From Verrucomicrobia bacterium UBA6015 (lineage in GTDB: Bacteria > Verrucomicrobiota > Kiritimatiellia > UBA8416), in NCBI GenBank assembly GCA_002428045.1, contig DIZZ01000099.1, positions 6,904 to 38,562 of the forward strand: 31,659 nt of DNA. Reading direction: 5' to 3'. The first letter of the stretch is position 1, and the number at the start of each line of letters is the position of its first letter. This document shows positions 6,482 through 14,679 of this stretch, piece by piece. A model generated the notes under the pieces. It was not told where the DNA came from, made no database searches, and worked only from the letters and a program-made list of their open reading frames with translations. The position numbers and the translations under genes were made by a program.

Positions 6482-8980
6482 ATGCTTTCAAAATTACTAA
6501 CTGTCACGTTGTCATGGCGCATCGTTCTGCCGCTCCTGATGCTGGTTCCGTGGCTTGGGGGGGGGGTGGTTGCCAATGCGCATGACGATGACCGTTCGGG
6601 GGATCGTTTGCATCACGGGGATCACACCGTACCCCCGGATAAGCGGACGTATGTTTTTGGCGGGGATATGGCGTATCCCCCCTTTGAGTTTATCAATGCG
6701 CAGGGCAAACCAGACGGGTTCAGCATTGACCTGGTCCGGGCGGTGGGTGCGGCGTCCGGGTTGGACATCCGGATTCGCCTCGGGGAGTGGGCGGATATGG
6801 TCAAGGGGTTGGAACAGGGTGACATTGATGTGCTGGGCATGTTTTTTTCCGCAGACCGCGAGAAATCATTTGCATTCAGCACAGCCTATGCGATCAATCA
6901 TTGCGTCGGGGTGGTTCGTAAAGGCACCGTGCCTGCCCCCAGCGCCTGGTCGGAATTAAAAGGGAGGCGGATTGTTGTCCAGAATGGCGATTTGATCCAT
7001 ACTTTTGCGCTGCAGCACGGGCTGGATTCCGAACTTACCGTGGTCGAGTCGCAGTTGGATGCCTTGCGGAGCGTGGCGCAGGGGGCTCAGGATTGTGCGC
7101 TGGTCTCCAGGGCGGTGGCGTTGCGTTGGACGGCAGATCATGCCGAGCATGGCTTGGTCATGGGGCAAGCGCCGCTGCTGTCTGCGGAACTTTGTTTTGC
7201 CGTGGCCAATCGTAATCGGGTGTTGCTGGCGGCGTTGACCGATGGACTCAAAGCCGTCGAGCAATCCGGGGAATATCGTCGGATCGAGGCGAAGTGGTTG
7301 GGGGTTGCCACCGAGTCCGGGATTCCCCTGCAACGTATCCTGCGTTATGCGGCAGCGGTAGCATTGCCGGTAGCGCTGCTTGTGCTGGGGTTGTTCGGGT
7401 GGAACTGGATGCTGCGACGGCAGGTCGCCGTGAGGACGGCGGACTTGCAGTGTAGCGAGGCGCGTTTCCGCCAGATCTATGAGCATACCGCCGTCGGTAT
7501 TGCCCGAATCTCTCTGGATTCCCGGATTGAACAGGCTAACGAGGCCTATTGCCAGATGCTGGGCTATACGGAGCAGGAACTCATCGGTCGGCACGTATCA
7601 GACATCACCGTGGCGGCATCCCCGGAGGCGGAAGCCAAGGTGAGGCCATCGGCGGATTTGCCGGATCATTACCGAGAGGAGCGTCAGTTTATCCATAAGG
7701 ATGGCCATACGGTGTACGGCATCCTGGACTCGAACCTTATCCGCAAGGGGGACGGTGCTCCTGATCACTTCCTTGGCAGTCTTGTAGACATCACCGAGCG
7801 CAAACAGGGCGAAGATGCCCGTGAACGCCTGCGATCGCAACTTGTGGAAGCCCAGAAACTCGAATCCATCGGGCGCCTGGCGGGCGGTGTCGCCCATGAT
7901 TTCAACAACCTGCTGATGGGTATCATGGGCTATGCCGAGCTCTGCCGGGATGAAGTCGGCTCGGCGCATCCGGTTCGTGAGTGGCTCGATGAGATCATCG
8001 TGGTGACCCGGCGTTCGGCGGACCTGACGCGCCAGCTTCTGGCCTTTGCGCGGAAGCAGACGATTACCCCGCGTCGCCTGGTGATCGATGAAGCGGCGGC
8101 GGGGCTATTGAAAATGCTCCGGCGTATCATCGGCGAGGACATCGAGTTAACCTGGATCCCCGGGGCGGCACAGGCGGTCGTTTGCATGGATCCTTCGCAG
8201 ATGGATCAGATCTTGACGAACCTCTGCATCAATGCCCGCGATGCGATTGCCGGGGTAGGGAAGATCACGATAACGACGGGCTGTGCAGAGATCGATGCGG
8301 ATTACTGCGCCATGCATTCAGAGGCCGTGAAAGGTCGTTTCATTGTCGTCTCCGTGGGGGATAACGGCTGCGGTATCCCGCATGCGTTGCGTGGACACAT
8401 CTTTGAACCGTTCTTTACGACGAAGGAAGTTGGGGATGGGTTCGGGATGGGCTTGGCGACGGTTTATGGCATTGTCAAACAGAATAACGGGTTCATCCAG
8501 CTCGATACAGAGGTCGGGCGCGGTACGACCTTCCGCATCTACCTACCCCTGCAGGAGGAGGCGGGGCATGAGATCGCCTTGCCGGTTGCCGAAGCGAAAA
8601 ACCTGAATGGGGACGAAACGATCCTGTTCGTTGAGGATGAGGCGGCGGTGCGCACGACCGCCGTGATGTACCTCAAGGCCTTGGGGTATCACGTGCTGTC
8701 GGCCGGATCCCCAGAGGAGGCCCTTGCGCTGGCGGCACGTGCCAAGGCGGGGATCGATCTGTTGATTACCGATATTGTCATGCCCGGTATGAATGGCCGG
8801 GATTTGAGTATCCGGCTCTGTGCGGTGCGTCCATCCTTGCGCTGCCTGTACATTTCGGGGTATACCGCTGAGGTGATCGCCTCAAAGGGGATGCTCGACG
8901 GCAATGTCAATTTCCTGGAGAAACCGTTTGCGCGCGAGGTGCTGGCGGCTAAGGTGCGCGAGGTGCTGGATGCGTTGTAA
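6482..8980 (+). CDS. Hybrid sensor histidine kinase with periplasmic solute-binding sensor, PAS and receiver domains
   Basis: An inner-membrane two-component sensor of 832 residues. A signal peptide (about 1-33, ending ANA-H) precedes a His/Asp-rich stretch (AHDDDRSGDRLHHGDH). A bacterial extracellular solute-binding domain of family 3 follows (about 55-285; MAYPPFEF, GDIDVLGMFF), then a transmembrane helix (about 288-308) and a PAS domain (about 328-450; RFRQIYEHTAVGIARIS). The HisKA box has the phospho-accepting histidine in GGVAHDFNNLL (about 473). The ATPase domain shows NLCINARDAI, GDNGCGIP, FEPFFTTKEVGDGFGMGLA. A C-terminal receiver has Asp764 in LITDIVMPGMNG. The arrangement resembles BvgS/EvgS-like sensors, without an Hpt domain. 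The ligand may be an amino acid, inferred from the fold. No output regulator is adjacent. A 10-G run (6557-6566) lies inside the signal-peptide codons. An in-frame TTG at 6446 is an alternative start. Confidence 0.93.
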   Translation: MLSKLLTVTLSWRIVLPLLMLVPWLGGGVVANAHDDDRSGDRLHHGDHTVPPDKRTYVFGGDMAYPPFEFINAQGKPDGFSIDLVRAVGAASGLDIRIRLGEWADMVKGLEQGDIDVLGMFFSADREKSFAFSTAYAINHCVGVVRKGTVPAPSAWSELKGRRIVVQNGDLIHTFALQHGLDSELTVVESQLDALRSVAQGAQDCALVSRAVALRWTADHAEHGLVMGQAPLLSAELCFAVANRNRVLLAALTDGLKAVEQSGEYRRIEAKWLGVATESGIPLQRILRYAAAVALPVALLVLGLFGWNWMLRRQVAVRTADLQCSEARFRQIYEHTAVGIARISLDSRIEQANEAYCQMLGYTEQELIGRHVSDITVAASPEAEAKVRPSADLPDHYREERQFIHKDGHTVYGILDSNLIRKGDGAPDHFLGSLVDITERKQGEDARERLRSQLVEAQKLESIGRLAGGVAHDFNNLLMGIMGYAELCRDEVGSAHPVREWLDEIIVVTRRSADLTRQLLAFARKQTITPRRLVIDEAAAGLLKMLRRIIGEDIELTWIPGAAQAVVCMDPSQMDQILTNLCINARDAIAGVGKITITTGCAEIDADYCAMHSEAVKGRFIVVSVGDNGCGIPHALRGHIFEPFFTTKEVGDGFGMGLATVYGIVKQNNGFIQLDTEVGRGTTFRIYLPLQEEAGHEIALPVAEAKNLNGDETILFVEDEAAVRTTAVMYLKALGYHVLSAGSPEEALALAARAKAGIDLLITDIVMPGMNGRDLSIRLCAVRPSLRCLYISGYTAEVIASKGMLDGNVNFLEKPFAREVLAAKVREVLDAL

Positions 8981-8998
8981 TCGGCTTAATGTTACGGA

Positions 8999-9033
8999 TA
9001 TGAAGTCTACAGCCTGCCGTCTGTAGTCTGGAA
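8999..9033. repeat. Degenerate heptamer tandem repeat
   Basis: Between the kinase stop and def, five consecutive 7-base units can be read (TATGAAG, TCTACAG, CCTGCCG, TCTGTAG, TCTGGAA), with an approximate consensus TCTGNAG. The second and fourth units also form an inverted pair, CTACAG (9007-9012) and CTGTAG (9021-9026). The match is loose and the array short, so this is a tentative call. A location just upstream of the def ribosome binding site could affect translation. Confidence 0.35.
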
Positions 9034-9045
9034 CTTGGAGGGGCT

Positions 9046-9564
9046 GTGAGTACGATTGTAAAGTATGGATGTGAGGCGTTGCGGGTCAAGGCCAAGCCGG
9101 TAACGGCGGTCGATGCGTCGGTGCGCCGACTGGTGTCGGATATGCTGGCCACCATGTATGCCGAGAATGGTGTCGGGCTGGCGGCCGAGCAGATCGGACG
9201 GACTGAGGCGGTGTGTGTCATCGATGTTCCTATCGAGCATGCCTGCGGGGTAAAGATGCCGCTGGTGATGATCAATCCAGACATCATCGAGATGGAGGGG
9301 CAACAGACGGGGCAGGAGGGATGCCTGAGTTTTCCGGAGATCTATGTCAATGTGAAACGTGCGGAGCGGATCCGGGCAACCTATATGGATGTCGATGGCA
9401 ATCCGCAAACGGTAGAGGCCAAGGGATTGCTTTCGCGGGCCGTCCAGCACGAACATGATCATCTAAATGGGGTCCTGTTGGTGGATCACATGTCGCCGGT
9501 TCAGAAAGTGGCCAATGCGGGAAAGTTAAAACGCTTGAAACGTGGGGTGCAGCGTGGGGATTAG
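9046..9564 (+). CDS. def: Peptide deformylase
   Basis: A metalloenzyme that removes the formyl group from the N-terminal methionine of new proteins. All three motifs are present in the 172 residues: GVGLAAEQIG (42-51), EGCLSFP with metal ligand Cys93, and QHEHDHLNG with ligands His135 and His139 and catalytic Glu136. The length matches the family. It starts with GTG at 9046, backed by a GGAGGGG sequence just upstream. The usual partner fmt is not adjacent; pgpA overlaps the def end instead. I see nothing unusual in the active site. Confidence 0.96.
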   Translation: MSTIVKYGCEALRVKAKPVTAVDASVRRLVSDMLATMYAENGVGLAAEQIGRTEAVCVIDVPIEHACGVKMPLVMINPDIIEMEGQQTGQEGCLSFPEIYVNVKRAERIRATYMDVDGNPQTVEAKGLLSRAVQHEHDHLNGVLLVDHMSPVQKVANAGKLKRLKRGVQRGD

Positions 9565-10054
9565 TCGTATCATCAATCGCGTGGCTGTGATGCTTGCTAC
9601 CGGCCTGGGGCTGGGACTGATCCCTTTTGCGTCGGGCACTTTCGGCACCTTGCTAGCCTTGCCGATCGTATGGTTTTTCTGGGATAATCTCGGTTGCTAC
9701 TGGGGGTGGCAGGCGGCGTTGGCCGCAGGGCTGAGTGTCGTGGCCATTCCGATCTGCGGTGCTGCCGAACGGCACTACGGGACGAAGGATGACGGGCGCA
9801 TCGTAGCGGATGAATACCTAACCTTTCCCTTGTGCATGATCGGGTTGCCGTGGAATCCGTGGGTGGTGCTGATGGCCTTCCTAACCTGCCGCTGCTTCGA
9901 TATTTTCAAGCCCGCTCCAGCCAACCAGCTTCAGGCGGTAAAAGGGGGGCTTGGAATTGTGATTGATGATGTGGTGGCATCGGTGTACAGTCTGGCGGTG
10001 AATCATGCGATTTATTGGTTGATTCTACGCCGGTTGTTGCTTGCAACCGAATAA
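9554..10054 (+). CDS. pgpA: Phosphatidylglycerophosphatase A
   Basis: An inner-membrane enzyme that dephosphorylates phosphatidylglycerol phosphate to phosphatidylglycerol. Family signatures are clear: ASGTFGTLLALPI near the N-terminus, the acidic motif KDDGRIVADEYLTF, then CRCFDIFKPAPANQL and VKGGLGIVIDDVVA. Several hydrophobic segments fit a multi-pass membrane protein. The GTG at 9554 (166 residues) was chosen because GGGG lies at 9544-9547; a GTG at 9542 would add four residues. Either start lies inside the end of def, so the two genes are translationally linked. Confidence 0.92.
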   Translation: MGISRIINRVAVMLATGLGLGLIPFASGTFGTLLALPIVWFFWDNLGCYWGWQAALAAGLSVVAIPICGAAERHYGTKDDGRIVADEYLTFPLCMIGLPWNPWVVLMAFLTCRCFDIFKPAPANQLQAVKGGLGIVIDDVVASVYSLAVNHAIYWLILRRLLLATE

Positions 10055-10103
10055 AGCTTTGTGTAATGTGCGATCAATGGCGGGTAGCTAACGGAGGATA
10101 ATC

Positions 10104-10511
10104 ATGCGGCAATGGATGATACAGGCGGCGATGGCGGGGCTGATGGTGGCATGTTCGATGTTTTGTGGATGCGAGGGTAAGCCCGATAACGAGAATGTCG
10201 ATTCGTACTTTGACGGGGGATCCTCCGCTATTGATTCTACGGCAAACCGGCCGGGAACGCAATCCGCCAGCCAGCAGTTTTCGGTTGCTCCTTCCGCCGT
10301 CACCCTTTCGGGGAATGGGGATGTGGCTCAGTTTACGGTATCGGGCGCTTCGGGCTCCGTCTCCTGGTCCGTGCAGGATGTCTCCAAGGGCTCCATCCTG
10401 ACGCAGAGCGCACGATCCGCGACCTACCAGCGGTCATCCGCTGGTGATAACGTCGTCATCGCCACCGACGGCCAGGGCAACGCATCCTTTGCCACCGTCT
10501 CGCAGCCGTAG
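10104..10511 (+). CDS. Small predicted lipoprotein of unknown function
   Basis: A 135-residue product with a good ribosome binding site (GGAGG before the ATG). The N-terminus is a type II signal peptide: a hydrophobic stretch MAGLMVACSMFCGC, with Cys23 as the likely lipidated residue (Cys17 is an alternative). The mature part is Ser/Gly/Ala/Thr-rich. It includes a segment, about 60-130, with alternating strands (FSVAPSAVTLSGNG, FTVSGASGSVSWSVQD, SGDNVVIATDGQGN-like spacing) that recalls bacterial Ig-like (BIG2-type) folds. I do not recognise a specific family. It sits alone between pgpA and dnaX with 49 and 21 base gaps, so it may share their transcript. Membrane anchoring is a good inference; function is unknown. 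Confidence 0.75.
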   Translation: MRQWMIQAAMAGLMVACSMFCGCEGKPDNENVDSYFDGGSSAIDSTANRPGTQSASQQFSVAPSAVTLSGNGDVAQFTVSGASGSVSWSVQDVSKGSILTQSARSATYQRSSAGDNVVIATDGQGNASFATVSQP

Positions 10512-10532
10512 CAGAGGGCAGGGGGGCGATTT

Positions 10533-12254
10533 ATGGGGTATGAAGTTTTAGCTCGAAAATGGCGACCGCAGCAATTTGAAGATGTTGTCGGGCAGGAGCA
10601 TGTGACGCAGACGCTGCGCAACGCGATCAGCGGTGAGCGCCTGCATCATGCCTACCTTTTCGTGGGCCCGCGCGGGATTGGCAAAACCTCCATCGCCCGT
10701 ATTTTCGCCAAGGCGCTTTGCTGTCAGCGGGGCGGTCCGACCGTTACTCCCTGCGATGTCTGCGACAGTTGCCGCGAGATCATGTCGGGCAGCAGTCTGG
10801 ATGTGGTGGAGATCGACGGTGCCTCAAATACAGGGGTGGACAATGTCCGTGAACTGCGTGATACGGTTAAATTCGCCCCGGTACGAGGGAAGTTCAAGAT
10901 CTACATCATCGACGAAGTTCACATGCTTTCGACAGGGGCCTTCAATGCATTGCTCAAGACGCTGGAAGAGCCGCCAGCGCATGTGAAGTTCATGTTCGCC
11001 ACGACCGAGCCCGAAAAGGTGCTGCCGACGATTATCTCCCGGTGTCAGCGGTTCGATCTGCGGCGCATCCCTGTTCCCCAGATTGTTGAGCGGCTCAAGT
11101 TGATTGCCGATTCCGATGGGATCGACGTGGATGGCGAGGCATTGCTGGCCGTGGCGCGTGGTGCCGAGGGTGGTCTGCGGGATGCCGAATCCTCTTTCGA
11201 CCAGTTGATTGCCTTCAAGGGTAAGCGCATTACCGAGGAGGATGTCCTTTCCGTGTTCGGGCTGGTGTCGCGAAGTACCCTCGATTCGCTTGCGGTCGAT
11301 GTTCTGGAAGGCAACCTCAAGGGCCTGATCGCTACCGTCGGGGTGCTGGATGCGGGCGGCAAGGATCTGTCACGGCTGGTGGTGGAATTGATTGCTCATT
11401 TCCGAAATATGCTGATTTGCTTGAATGTGGATGATCCTTCAGCCGCGCTGGATCTGACCCTGGAGCAGGTCACGGCGCTGGAGACGCAGGCCAAGCTGAC
11501 CAACACCGGGCGGCTGCTCAGGGTTGTCACGCTGCTCTCCGAGACGGAGGATCGCATGCGCTTTACGCTATCGCGCAAAGTGCTGCTGGAGACGGCGCTG
11601 ATCCGTTGCGGACGAGCCGCCACCGTCGTCACCCTGGAAGAGATCCTGGTCAAGATCAATGCGTTACGGTCCGGCGATGCGGGGTCGGCAGCGGCCAGCG
11701 TCCGGCAACGCGAGTCCGCCGGTTTTGTTGTGCGCCGTCCGGCTGATCCGGAGAAGGTTCCAGCGCTCGCCGGTGACGTCGTGGTCACCCCCGGGGCGGT
11801 GTTGGCGCGTTTGCGGGCAGAATGGCCGGGGATCGTCGAGCGCATGGCGGCAGCGTCTGTTGGCTCGGCGGCGGCGATGCGTGTGACGCTTCCTCTGGAC
11901 ATTACCGAAACCCAGGTGCGCATTGGGTTCTCTGCTGAATTTGCCGAAGCAATGGTGAATTTGCGGGGGCTGCGGGCGCAGATGGCGTTGCGACAGATGG
12001 TCAAGCGAGTGGTTGGCCACGATGTCCTGCTGACGTTCGAGCCTGTGGATGACCTCGCGGTGCTGGCTCCCGTGGTCGCGCTGCCAGCCCCTTCTCCGGT
12101 TGTTTATGATGCCGGGCCGGGGGTGGTGCATGCTGCGGTGGCAGAGGCGGGGGCTGTACGTTCGGCGCTCCGGCGGCAATCGGATTGGTACGATCATCCG
12201 GATGTGCGCAAGGTGCTTGAGGCGTTCAATGGCGATATTTCCGATATACTTTGA
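10533..12254 (+). CDS. dnaX: DNA polymerase III subunits tau/gamma (clamp-loader ATPase)
   Basis: The motor subunit of the clamp loader, which opens and places the beta clamp on DNA. The 573 residues start with the classical YEVLARKWRPQQFEDVVGQ. Walker A is GPRGIGKTS (45-53), followed by the zinc-binding cysteines in CCQRGGPTVTPCDVCDSC, Walker B DEVHML, the LLKTLEEPP segment and the sensor-1 region ATTEPEKVLPTIISRCQRF. Domain III and a variable C-terminal tau-like region follow. No slippery sequence for the shorter gamma form is obvious. dnaX-ybaB-recR is a widely conserved order. The gap to ybaB is 34 bases. Confidence 0.96.
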   Translation: MGYEVLARKWRPQQFEDVVGQEHVTQTLRNAISGERLHHAYLFVGPRGIGKTSIARIFAKALCCQRGGPTVTPCDVCDSCREIMSGSSLDVVEIDGASNTGVDNVRELRDTVKFAPVRGKFKIYIIDEVHMLSTGAFNALLKTLEEPPAHVKFMFATTEPEKVLPTIISRCQRFDLRRIPVPQIVERLKLIADSDGIDVDGEALLAVARGAEGGLRDAESSFDQLIAFKGKRITEEDVLSVFGLVSRSTLDSLAVDVLEGNLKGLIATVGVLDAGGKDLSRLVVELIAHFRNMLICLNVDDPSAALDLTLEQVTALETQAKLTNTGRLLRVVTLLSETEDRMRFTLSRKVLLETALIRCGRAATVVTLEEILVKINALRSGDAGSAAASVRQRESAGFVVRRPADPEKVPALAGDVVVTPGAVLARLRAEWPGIVERMAAASVGSAAAMRVTLPLDITETQVRIGFSAEFAEAMVNLRGLRAQMALRQMVKRVVGHDVLLTFEPVDDLAVLAPVVALPAPSPVVYDAGPGVVHAAVAEAGAVRSALRRQSDWYDHPDVRKVLEAFNGDISDIL

Positions 12255-12288
12255 TAAACTGATAATACATTAACAACAGGAGCATAAT

Positions 12289-12606
12289 ATGGCCGGTATG
12301 ATACAGCAGATGAAGCAAGCAATGGACCTTCGCAGCAAAATGAAGAAGATGCAGAAGGAACTGGAAAAGCACGTTGTCGAGATCAAGAGCAACAACGGCA
12401 AGATCACCGTGAGTGTCCGTGGGGACATGACGGTCAAGGACATCATCTTCGAGCCGTCGGCGTTCGAGGATCTCAATATTGAGCGGCTGCAGAAAGTGCT
12501 GGTCACCACGGTCAACTCGGCCTTGAACGCCTCCAAGAAAGCGGCTAGCGCGGAAATGCAGAAGATGGGCGGACTGGCTGAGATGCTGGGTGGCATGGGC
12601 GCCTGA
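12289..12606 (+). CDS. ybaB: YbaB/EbfC nucleoid-associated protein
   Basis: A small dimeric DNA-binding protein of the YbaB/EbfC family, found beside dnaX and recR in most bacteria. The 105 residues begin with a charged, probably helical arm (MIQQMKQAMDLRSKMKKMQKEL). The conserved strand region and the second helix LQKVLVTTVNSALNASKKAASAEMQKM follow, and the end is GLAEMLGGMGA, characteristic of the family. The start has AGGAG at a good distance. Its TGA overlaps the recR ATG by one base. Confidence 0.95.
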   Translation: MAGMIQQMKQAMDLRSKMKKMQKELEKHVVEIKSNNGKITVSVRGDMTVKDIIFEPSAFEDLNIERLQKVLVTTVNSALNASKKAASAEMQKMGGLAEMLGGMGA

Positions 12607-13205
12607 TGAATGTTCCTGCGCTGGATGCCTTGACAGGCGCACTCAGCAAGTTGCCGGGCGTGGGAAGTCGATCGGCGGCGAGGATGGCCATGAAACTCGC
12701 ATCCGAGCCGACGCGCTTGATCGCCCCGCTGTTGGCCGCATTGGAGGAAACCCGCGAGCATGTGCGCTTCTGCACGCGGTGCGGGGCGTTTACCGATGTC
12801 GGCTACAATCCGTGCCGATTATGTACGGATCCGTCGCGTGACGGGAGGCTTTTGTGCGTTGTCGAGGATCCTGGCGATATGCAGACGATCGAGGAAACGG
12901 GTACGTTTCGCGGGCGCTACCACGCCCTGATGGGCAAGATCTCTCCGATGCGCGGTGATGGTCCGAATGATATCCGCTTGCGTGAATTGGTGCGGAGAGT
13001 GCGCGAAGAGGGGGTTGTCGAGGTGGTGTTGGCCTTGAATACGGATCTGGAAAGCGAGTCCACCGCCGGTTTTGTGACGGCATTGCTTCGGGAGCGCGGT
13101 GTGAAAGTCACCCGTTTGGCCTATGGTATCCCCGCTGGCAGCGGGATTCGCTACACGGATGCAGTAACGTTGGAACGGGCGCTGGCGGGGCGGCAGGAGG
13201 TATGA
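12606..13205 (+). CDS. recR: Recombination mediator RecR
   Basis: Acts with RecO (and RecF) to load RecA on gapped DNA. The 199-residue product has the N-terminal helix-hairpin-helix (LSKLPGVGSRSAARMA, 14-29). A four-cysteine zinc finger (Cys56, Cys59, Cys70, Cys73) follows, then a Toprim domain starting with LCVVEDPGDMQTIEETGTFRGRYHAL. The C-terminal part has TRLAYGIPAGSGIRYTDAVTLERAL, also family-typical. It is translationally coupled to ybaB by a 1-base overlap and to yggS by ATGA. Confidence 0.97.
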   Translation: MNVPALDALTGALSKLPGVGSRSAARMAMKLASEPTRLIAPLLAALEETREHVRFCTRCGAFTDVGYNPCRLCTDPSRDGRLLCVVEDPGDMQTIEETGTFRGRYHALMGKISPMRGDGPNDIRLRELVRRVREEGVVEVVLALNTDLESESTAGFVTALLRERGVKVTRLAYGIPAGSGIRYTDAVTLERALAGRQEV

Positions 13206-13912
13206 TGGATTCAGGAATAAGGGCACGGGTAGAGTCGGTTCGCGAACGGATGCAGCGGGCGTGTCAGCGTGTGGGGCGTGCGGAGGAAAGCGTTGGCTTG
13301 GTGGCCGTGAGCAAGATGTATCCTGCCGAGTTTGTCGCCGAGGCGGCCGCTGCGGGTTGCGATTGCTTTGGCGAAAGCCGTGTCCACGAGGCATTGCCCA
13401 AGATCGATGCCTGCCCCGGCTCGCTGGAATGGCATTTTATCGGGCATCTTCAGCGCAACAAGGTGCCTCCGGTGGTCTCGGCCTTCGCCTTGATCCACGC
13501 GGTGGATTCGTTGCGGTTGCTACAGCGGATCGATGCCTGTGCGGAACTATCCGGGCTGCGTATGCCGGTCTGTCTGGAAGTCAATGTGTCCGGGGAGTCG
13601 AGTAAGTTCGGGCTGGCGCCGGATGAGGTGCCAGCGGCACTGGATGCTGCCAATACGTTGCTGCATGTGGACGTGCAGGGGCTGATGACGATGGCTCCGT
13701 TCAGTCCCGATCCGGCGGCGGCCCGCCCGTTTTTCCGTCGGTTGCGGCAGTTACGCGATCAATGGGCGGTGCAAAGCGGGTTTGCACTGGAGACGCTGTC
13801 CATGGGCATGTCTAACGATTTCGAGATAGCGATTGAGGAAGGGTCGACGCTGGTGCGGGTCGGTACAGACGTGTTTGGTGCTCGCTTCCATGACGAGGGG
13901 GGGGCGGAATGA
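13202..13912 (+). CDS. yggS: Pyridoxal-phosphate homeostasis protein (YggS/PLPBP)
   Basis: A single-domain PLP-binding protein with an alanine-racemase-like barrel that carries and buffers PLP. The cofactor lysine is Lys38 in VAVSKMYP. Other family motifs are GESRVHEALPKI, WHFIGHLQRNKV, EVNVSGESSKFG, GLMTMAP and SMGMSNDFEIAIEEGSTLVRVGTDVFGAR. At 236 residues it is full length. It overlaps recR by four bases and the next gene by four bases. An 8-G run (13897-13904) is in its last codons. A second ATG at 13205 is an equally possible start. Confidence 0.95.
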   Translation: MMDSGIRARVESVRERMQRACQRVGRAEESVGLVAVSKMYPAEFVAEAAAAGCDCFGESRVHEALPKIDACPGSLEWHFIGHLQRNKVPPVVSAFALIHAVDSLRLLQRIDACAELSGLRMPVCLEVNVSGESSKFGLAPDEVPAALDAANTLLHVDVQGLMTMAPFSPDPAAARPFFRRLRQLRDQWAVQSGFALETLSMGMSNDFEIAIEEGSTLVRVGTDVFGARFHDEGGAE

Positions 13913-14679
13913 AGATCATCTCAAGTCGACCGGGGGCTCGCCTGACGGGACTCGTCCTGGTGTTGTTCACGGTGGTGGCGGTGCTCATGGTGGCTGGCTG
14001 GTTTGTGGCGAGGTCGGAGCCTGCCCGGCAGTGGATTGCTGGTGAACTCACAACCCGGCTGGGGATCCCCGTCACGGTGGGGGAGTGCAGGATCGGCTGG
14101 CCTTATGCGCTGGTGCTTAGAAATGTGGCGTCCGAAGGCTTTTCTGCGGCCGGTACCCCCGGCTTTTCTGCTGGGGAGGTCCGTGTGGGATGGTGTTGTA
14201 CCTGGCGGATTGATCTGCGTCATGCGATGGTGCGCACCCAGCAGGAGGCTAGCGGCATCTGGCAGCCGCAGGTGTTTGCCCGGCTGGCGGATATGCGCCA
14301 GGCCTCGGCGGGTGATGTGGTTCGGTTGACGGCTCCGTTGCGGGACCGCTTCCGGTTGCAGATCATGGATAGTTCCCTGGTCTGGCTGGATGCGGCTGGA
14401 CAGGAAGAGGCCGCCCTGCGTGATATCCGTTTCCGCATGGAGCCGGTGCGGTTGCCGGAAGCACGGGATGCAACCTATTACGGATTGAGGATTTATGCTG
14501 GCTACGGCGGTGCCTTTGCCGATGTGAGGGATCTGGAATGGGCGTGGCTCACACTATCCGATATTGAGTATGTAGAGCTGGTTCGCACAGGTCGGGTCGA
14601 GCCCGAAACCCAGGTGGAGCAGGTGGAGGTTGTACCTGCGCCCGTTGCACCGCAAGGGGAGGTTAGCCATGTTGAATAA
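13909..14679 (+). CDS. Membrane-anchored periplasmic protein, AsmA/YhjG-like N-terminal architecture
   Basis: I do not recognise a named family with certainty. The 256 residues have a short basic N-terminus and one transmembrane helix (about 12-34, LTGLVLVLFTVVAVLMVAGWFV). A periplasmic segment starts ARQWIAGELTTRLGIPVTVGECRIGWPYALVLRNV. The pattern of one anchor then a helix with a strand 'TTRLGIPVTVGECRIGW' recalls AsmA/TamB/DUF748 proteins, which assist outer-membrane assembly or lipid transport. The protein is much shorter than those and could be an N-terminal-like module only. The C-terminus is Val/Glu/Pro-rich. It overlaps yggS by four bases and rfaE1 by 11 bases, so it is locked into the LPS gene run; a role in the envelope is inference. 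Confidence 0.7.
   Translation: MKIISSRPGARLTGLVLVLFTVVAVLMVAGWFVARSEPARQWIAGELTTRLGIPVTVGECRIGWPYALVLRNVASEGFSAAGTPGFSAGEVRVGWCCTWRIDLRHAMVRTQQEASGIWQPQVFARLADMRQASAGDVVRLTAPLRDRFRLQIMDSSLVWLDAAGQEEAALRDIRFRMEPVRLPEARDATYYGLRIYAGYGGAFADVRDLEWAWLTLSDIEYVELVRTGRVEPETQVEQVEVVPAPVAPQGEVSHVE

Noticed and set aside
10533..12254. Programmed frameshift in dnaX for a gamma subunit
   Set aside because: No A-rich slippery heptamer with a following hairpin and stop is visible in the gene.
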